Origin: Enterovibrio norvegicus DSM 15893
GTDB taxonomy: Bacteria; Pseudomonadota; Gammaproteobacteria; Enterobacterales; Vibrionaceae
Direction: 5' to 3'
Assembly (NCBI RefSeq): GCF_900115495.1
Contig: NZ_FOWR01000001.1
Span: 45,669-109,668 of the forward strand
Length of the DNA: 64,000 bases
Part shown: piece after piece, positions 60,717 to 64,000 of the stretch
How positions within the stretch are numbered: the stretch's first letter is position 1
Layout: the number at the start of each line of letters is the position of its first letter
Position numbers and translations under genes: made by a program
The notes under the pieces: model-generated
Told to the model about the DNA's origin: nothing
The model's database searches: none
The model's input: only the letters and a program-made list of their open reading frames with translations

Positions 60717-61532
60717 ATGCATTCATTAGACATTCATGGCAAGAAGATGGCATATCAGGACGTGGGTAACGGCCCCGTTTTGGTTTTTGGCCATAGTTTT
60801 CTCTGGGACAGTGCCATGTGGAAACCACAGGTTGATGTACTCAGTCAGCATTATCGCTGCATTGTGCCGGATCTCTGGGCGCACGGCGCGTCCGATTTCG
60901 CCCCTGACAGTACGACGAATCTTATAGATTATGCCGACGATGTGCTGGCATTGATTGATGCGCTTGAGATTGACACATTTTCGATCGTGGGTCTTTCTGT
61001 CGGAGGAATGTGGGGAGCAGAGCTTGCGATTACAGCGTCTTCCCGCGTCAATGCATTGGTGTTGATGGACACTTTCATTGGTTTTGAGCCTGAAGTTACG
61101 CATGCGAAATACTTTGCCATCATGGACATGATCGAGAGTGCAGAGATGGTTGCTCCACCGCTGGTGGATACGGTGGCGCCGATGTTTTTCTCGCGCAATG
61201 CCGCTGAAACTGCACCAGAGCTCGTTGCAGGGTTTCGTGAGAAATTATCAAACCTGAAAGGTGAGCAGGCAAAACAAGTGGTCAGAATTGGACGTATGGT
61301 GTTTGGCCGACGTGATACCTTTGATGATATCGCCAAGCTGACTGCACCGACGCTCATCTTAGTGGGTGATCAAGATATGCCGCGTCCACCGCTTGAATCC
61401 CAGTTGATGCACGATGAAATCAAGGGCAGCGAATACCACGTGATTCAAGGGGCAGGGCACATCAGCAACCTTGAACAAGTGGACAAAGTGACCGCTTATC
61501 TTTCTGATTTCTTGGCGCGTCAGCATGCGTAA
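60717..61532 (+). CDS. Alpha/beta hydrolase
   Basis: A 271-residue cytosolic alpha/beta hydrolase of the esterase/lipase group. The core is MAYQDVGNGPVLVFGHSFLWDS (oxyanion loop HSF), the nucleophile elbow is VGLSVGGMWG (Ser at about residue 94), the acid is in LVGDQDMPRPP (Asp at about 220), and the catalytic His is in GAGHISNLEQ (about 248). The cap region (about 125-200) is rich in Ala and Met. Substrate unknown. The gene stands alone, with a terminator just after it. Confidence 0.9.
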   Translation: MHSLDIHGKKMAYQDVGNGPVLVFGHSFLWDSAMWKPQVDVLSQHYRCIVPDLWAHGASDFAPDSTTNLIDYADDVLALIDALEIDTFSIVGLSVGGMWGAELAITASSRVNALVLMDTFIGFEPEVTHAKYFAIMDMIESAEMVAPPLVDTVAPMFFSRNAAETAPELVAGFREKLSNLKGEQAKQVVRIGRMVFGRRDTFDDIAKLTAPTLILVGDQDMPRPPLESQLMHDEIKGSEYHVIQGAGHISNLEQVDKVTAYLSDFLARQHA

Positions 61533-61564
61533 ATTGTCCTGTATAGCAATGAAATAGTGAGACA

Positions 61565-61597
61565 CAAAAAAGGCCGAACATAGCGTTCGGCCTTTTT
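61565..61597. terminator. Bidirectional terminator after hydrolase gene
   Basis: AAAAAGGCCGAAC ATAGC GTTCGGCCTTTTT, symmetrical, between convergent genes. Confidence 0.92.
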
Positions 61598-61641
61598 GTG
61601 TCTTGATGATCTTTAACGCTCTAAGAGAATGTTGTCGTCAC

Positions 61642-62028
61642 TTAGTTATCATTCGAAATCCATGCCATGGCTTCTGCTTCTGTGGCAAAGGTTTTCATTT
61701 CCCCTGAGATAAACCAACTGCCCACTTTGGCTGCGGCTTCCTGCCAAGTTTTACTGCCAATCATGGCGATTTTGCTGAAGTTTCTGCCATGTTTGAGCCC
61801 AAGTTTGAAATCGTCCCACGCTGCTCGAAGCTCCCAACCTTCAAAATGTGTCAGATCAACCACCACGTTGACCTCGGTATTAGGTACTTCTTTGATGGCG
61901 GAATCTAGCATTGGGGTGAAGACTTCATAATCTTCATGGGTAAGTTTCCCCACGACTGACAGTTTGACAAACAACTCACCATTTACACGTTCAATGCCGA
62001 CAGATAAACCATGATTGCTCGTTATCAT
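61642..62028 (-). CDS. SpoIIAA-like STAS-type protein
   Basis: A 128-residue cytosolic protein of the SpoIIAA-like (STAS-related) family: LFVKLSVVGKLTHEDYEVFTPMLDSAI, then VVVDLTHFEGWELRAAWDDFKLGLKHG and KIAMIGSKTWQEAAAKVGSWF. These carrier-like domains are small, and their function in Gram-negative bacteria is not established. The ATG at 62028 has AGAGGTTTAT upstream. The longer frame to 62106 is rejected because the family begins near MITSNHGLSVG. Confidence 0.9.
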   Translation of the reverse strand: MITSNHGLSVGIERVNGELFVKLSVVGKLTHEDYEVFTPMLDSAIKEVPNTEVNVVVDLTHFEGWELRAAWDDFKLGLKHGRNFSKIAMIGSKTWQEAAAKVGSWFISGEMKTFATEAEAMAWISNDN

Positions 62029-62208
62029 ATAAACCTCTGTGTTTGATGGTCGAAAAGAGAAAGGAAAAAACGTTTTCGTCTGATTAGTTAAACAGAGAGG
62101 TGGCATATTGCTATCTATACTCCTTGAAAATTTGATTCTCTGCGCATTTGTTACGGTGTCGCAGAGGGCGAATAAGCCCTTTTAGAAAACACTATGTAGG
62201 AGATAGGG

Positions 62209-63003
62209 ATGTTTGTATTGCGCTGCTCTTTTGTGATGGCACTCAGTGCCAGCCTTGTATCTCTTCATGCCGTCGCAAGCATTGAAGATTTGACGGCTCA
62301 CCGAGATAACTATTTTCTCCCTTTCTACAAAGAGCAAAAGGTGAACCAAGCACGTTTTGAGGCGCTAAATCCGAACGATACGCCTGCCAAAGACACCTTC
62401 ATTCAATTCCAAATCAGTTTGAAATACCGCTTGCTTGACCTTGATAATGAGGGAGACAGCGGAAGAGGTGGCGACGGACTGTATGTCGCGTACACCCAAC
62501 GTTCCAACTGGGAGGCCTATGATTCTTCAGCTTACTTTCGGGATTCCGACTACAACCCAGAATTGTTCTACCGACTGACCTTTGAAAACTGGCAGACATC
62601 CATTGGTTTTGAGCATCAATCAAATGGCGCGGGCGGCGATATCGAAGTGAGTTGGAACCGTGCATACATTGACGTTCAGTATGATTTTGAGCACGGTTTT
62701 GTTCGCTTCAAACCGTGGGCGCGGGTTGGTAGTGTGGACTACAACCCCGACATAGATGAATTTCTTGGCTATGGCGAAGTCGAACTTGGCTGGTTGCCGA
62801 CACAAAATAATGAAATCAAATTGCTAGCGAGGAATGTTTTTACCCAGGACTTTGAGCGTGGTTACTACAACTTAAGCTGGAATTTCCCCATTTATCAGGG
62901 GTTAAGAGGGTATGTGAAAGCGGAGACAGGATACGGTTTGACGATTTCAAATTACAATTTCAGGGATTCTGCGTATGGCCTGGGAGTTGCGTTTGATCTC
63001 TAG
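62209..63003 (+). CDS. pldA: Outer membrane phospholipase A (OMPLA)
   Basis: A 264-residue outer membrane enzyme that cleaves acyl chains of phospholipids that reach the outer leaflet. It has a signal peptide (residues 1-24, AVAS) and barrel strands. Family motifs: QISLKYRLLD, YVAYTQRSNWEAYDSSAYFRDSDYNPE, catalytic His and Ser in GFEHQSNG (about residues 136-138), the third residue Asn in VSWNRAY, and calcium-site serines nearby. Ends VAFDL. GGAGATAGGG precedes the ATG. Length is typical of OMPLA. Confidence 0.95.
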   Translation: MFVLRCSFVMALSASLVSLHAVASIEDLTAHRDNYFLPFYKEQKVNQARFEALNPNDTPAKDTFIQFQISLKYRLLDLDNEGDSGRGGDGLYVAYTQRSNWEAYDSSAYFRDSDYNPELFYRLTFENWQTSIGFEHQSNGAGGDIEVSWNRAYIDVQYDFEHGFVRFKPWARVGSVDYNPDIDEFLGYGEVELGWLPTQNNEIKLLARNVFTQDFERGYYNLSWNFPIYQGLRGYVKAETGYGLTISNYNFRDSAYGLGVAFDL

Positions 63004-63025
63004 TTTTACCTGCTGTTAAGCCAAG

Positions 63026-63057
63026 AAAAATGCCCTCCGAAGAGGGCATTTTTTTTC
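63026..63057 (+). terminator. Terminator after pldA
   Basis: AATGCCCTC CGAA GAGGGCATT followed by eight T residues. Confidence 0.93.
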
Positions 63058-63079
63058 TAAACCAACACTGAACTAACGC

Positions 63080-63214
63080 TTAGAAATACGATGGCGCAGT
63101 AAACACCGTCACGCTATTGATAGCGAGTGGGTTACGCGTTGGTTTTGGCAAGTTGAGTGCAGCAACGGCCTTTTTACCTTCTGACGTTATACCGCCTGTG
63201 TACTTTGGTGTTTG
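63080..63214 (-). pseudogene. C-terminal remnant of a lost gene
   Basis: A 44-codon stretch on the minus strand reads TPKYTGGITSEGKKAVAALN, then LPKPTRNPLAINSVTVF and TAPSYF before a TAA stop. It has protein-like composition but is preceded directly by a stop codon and has no start or ribosome site. It looks like the 3' end of a deleted gene. I do not recognise the family. Confidence 0.4.
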
Positions 63215-64000
63215 TTAAATTGAAATAAGAGGTTGTCACCTTGTACGGGTGATGATTTTCTGTTTCTTTTTGGTGTGTTAGTCAGTGTCGGAGTGAGCGT
63301 GTTTAGTGTGAGAGCTTCGGTGTGAGAGTCGATGCTTTGGCAGAAGAAGGATATGAAATGACAACCGAGCTTTGTTAAACAATATCAATAGTTGTTACTA
63401 GTATCAAAATCAGAAGGTATGCCATTTGGTCATTACATGAATTGACGTTGATATCGTTGTTTTATTTTCGCTAAAAATGGATATTTACTAAATTGTCTAT
63501 AGATAAATATGTTATTTAATTGTTTTCCCTATCTTCATTTTAAGTGCTGTGTTTCATAAATAATAAAGCGCGACTGAGGTCAGAGTTTTATATTTTACGA
63601 CTATAATTTAGTACATTTGATCTTGTAGCGCATCGTATTCTTGACTCATTATAAGGCCGTGGTCTGATTGGGTGTGTTAGCTTACTTTTCATTGTTTCTC
63701 TCAGACTGATAAAAAATAATTAGAAAATTGATGGTGCACAGTGTCTGTGTTCCAAACAGAGCATCAAAAAGATGCCATTGTAGTATTTTTAAGTTTTTCA
63801 GGTTGGCAAGGTTCTTAGGTGGTATCCATTAAAGTTCATTTATAACAATGAGTTGCGATTTCGCTCTCATGCATGTAGTTGTTGGTCGTCGTTCTTTTTG
63901 AGATGCTCGATGAATTAGTGCTTTTTGTTTGCACCTACTGTTAAAAGTGAACAACCCCCCTTTTATATCCCTCTGCTTGCATATGCTAAAGCCTTTTTAT
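63215..64000. other. AT-rich gene-free end of the window
   Basis: Nearly 800 bases, much richer in A and T than the coding regions, with no ORF above about 60 codons, no tRNA and no clear hairpin. It could hold the promoter of a gene beyond the window, or be a decayed insertion site. Confidence 0.45.

Noticed and set aside
1-64000. tRNA, rRNA, transposase or prophage genes
   Set aside because: None was recognised on either strand by reading. A dedicated tRNA scan would settle the tRNA question.

Overview
The window looks like part of a chromosome of a marine gammaproteobacterium of the family Vibrionaceae (Vibrio, Grimontia, Enterovibrio or Photobacterium type). The reasons are a cqsA/cqsS autoinducer pair, a LuxT-type regulator, a split gcv cluster with an XRE-cupin regulator, EfpL, OmpV, and a DnaJ-related protein, with dense gene packing and many short rho-independent terminators. 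I saw no tRNA, rRNA, CRISPR array, transposase or prophage genes. The species cannot be fixed from this sequence alone.

Layout. Bases 1-2200: efpL, a frameshifted remnant and a Nudix hydrolase. 2206-6870: a tight three-gene operon of TonB-dependent receptor, YfiR-like periplasmic protein and membrane diguanylate cyclase. 7052-13657: housekeeping and accessory genes (lipoprotein, TrmK, LysE exporter, LysR, GST, PepT-like peptidase, zinc-ribbon protein). 13807-15446: a compact operon of an 85-residue secreted protein with a C-terminal sorting-type tail, an exosortase-family protease and a companion protein. This is the best candidate for an under-described system. 15809-21235: a giant RTX adhesin with a probable LapG-type cleavage site. 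22853-29582: an apparent operon of glutamate-cysteine ligase, two ABC exporter half-transporters and a eukaryotic-type glutathione synthetase homologue. This suggests synthesis and export of a gamma-glutamyl-cysteinyl product. 29699-34040: an orphan ECF sigma factor, then convergent cqsA and cqsS. 34614-41838: glycine cleavage genes gcvP and gcvH with a serine dehydratase on the minus strand, and the XRE-cupin regulator and gcvT on the plus strand. Two matching palindromes lie between the two divergent arms. 42277-48090: DnaJ-related protein, EamA exporter and a very large hybrid sensor kinase. 48222-63003: YfcZ-like protein, acyl-CoA synthetase, luxT, ackA, OmpV beside an RstAB-like two-component system, a CRP-controlled small membrane protein, a CNNM/CorC pair, an M14 carboxypeptidase, an alpha/beta hydrolase, a STAS-like protein and PldA. 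The last kilobase is AT-rich and holds only a gene remnant.

How the parts may work together (inference). The diguanylate cyclase and the RTX adhesin with a retention module fit a c-di-GMP controlled surface attachment theme. CqsA/CqsS and LuxT fit quorum sensing. The gcv/sdaA block catabolises glycine and serine to one-carbon units and pyruvate, and AckA handles acetate. Gene starts were chosen by ribosome-binding sites and family lengths, so several differ from the longest open frame.
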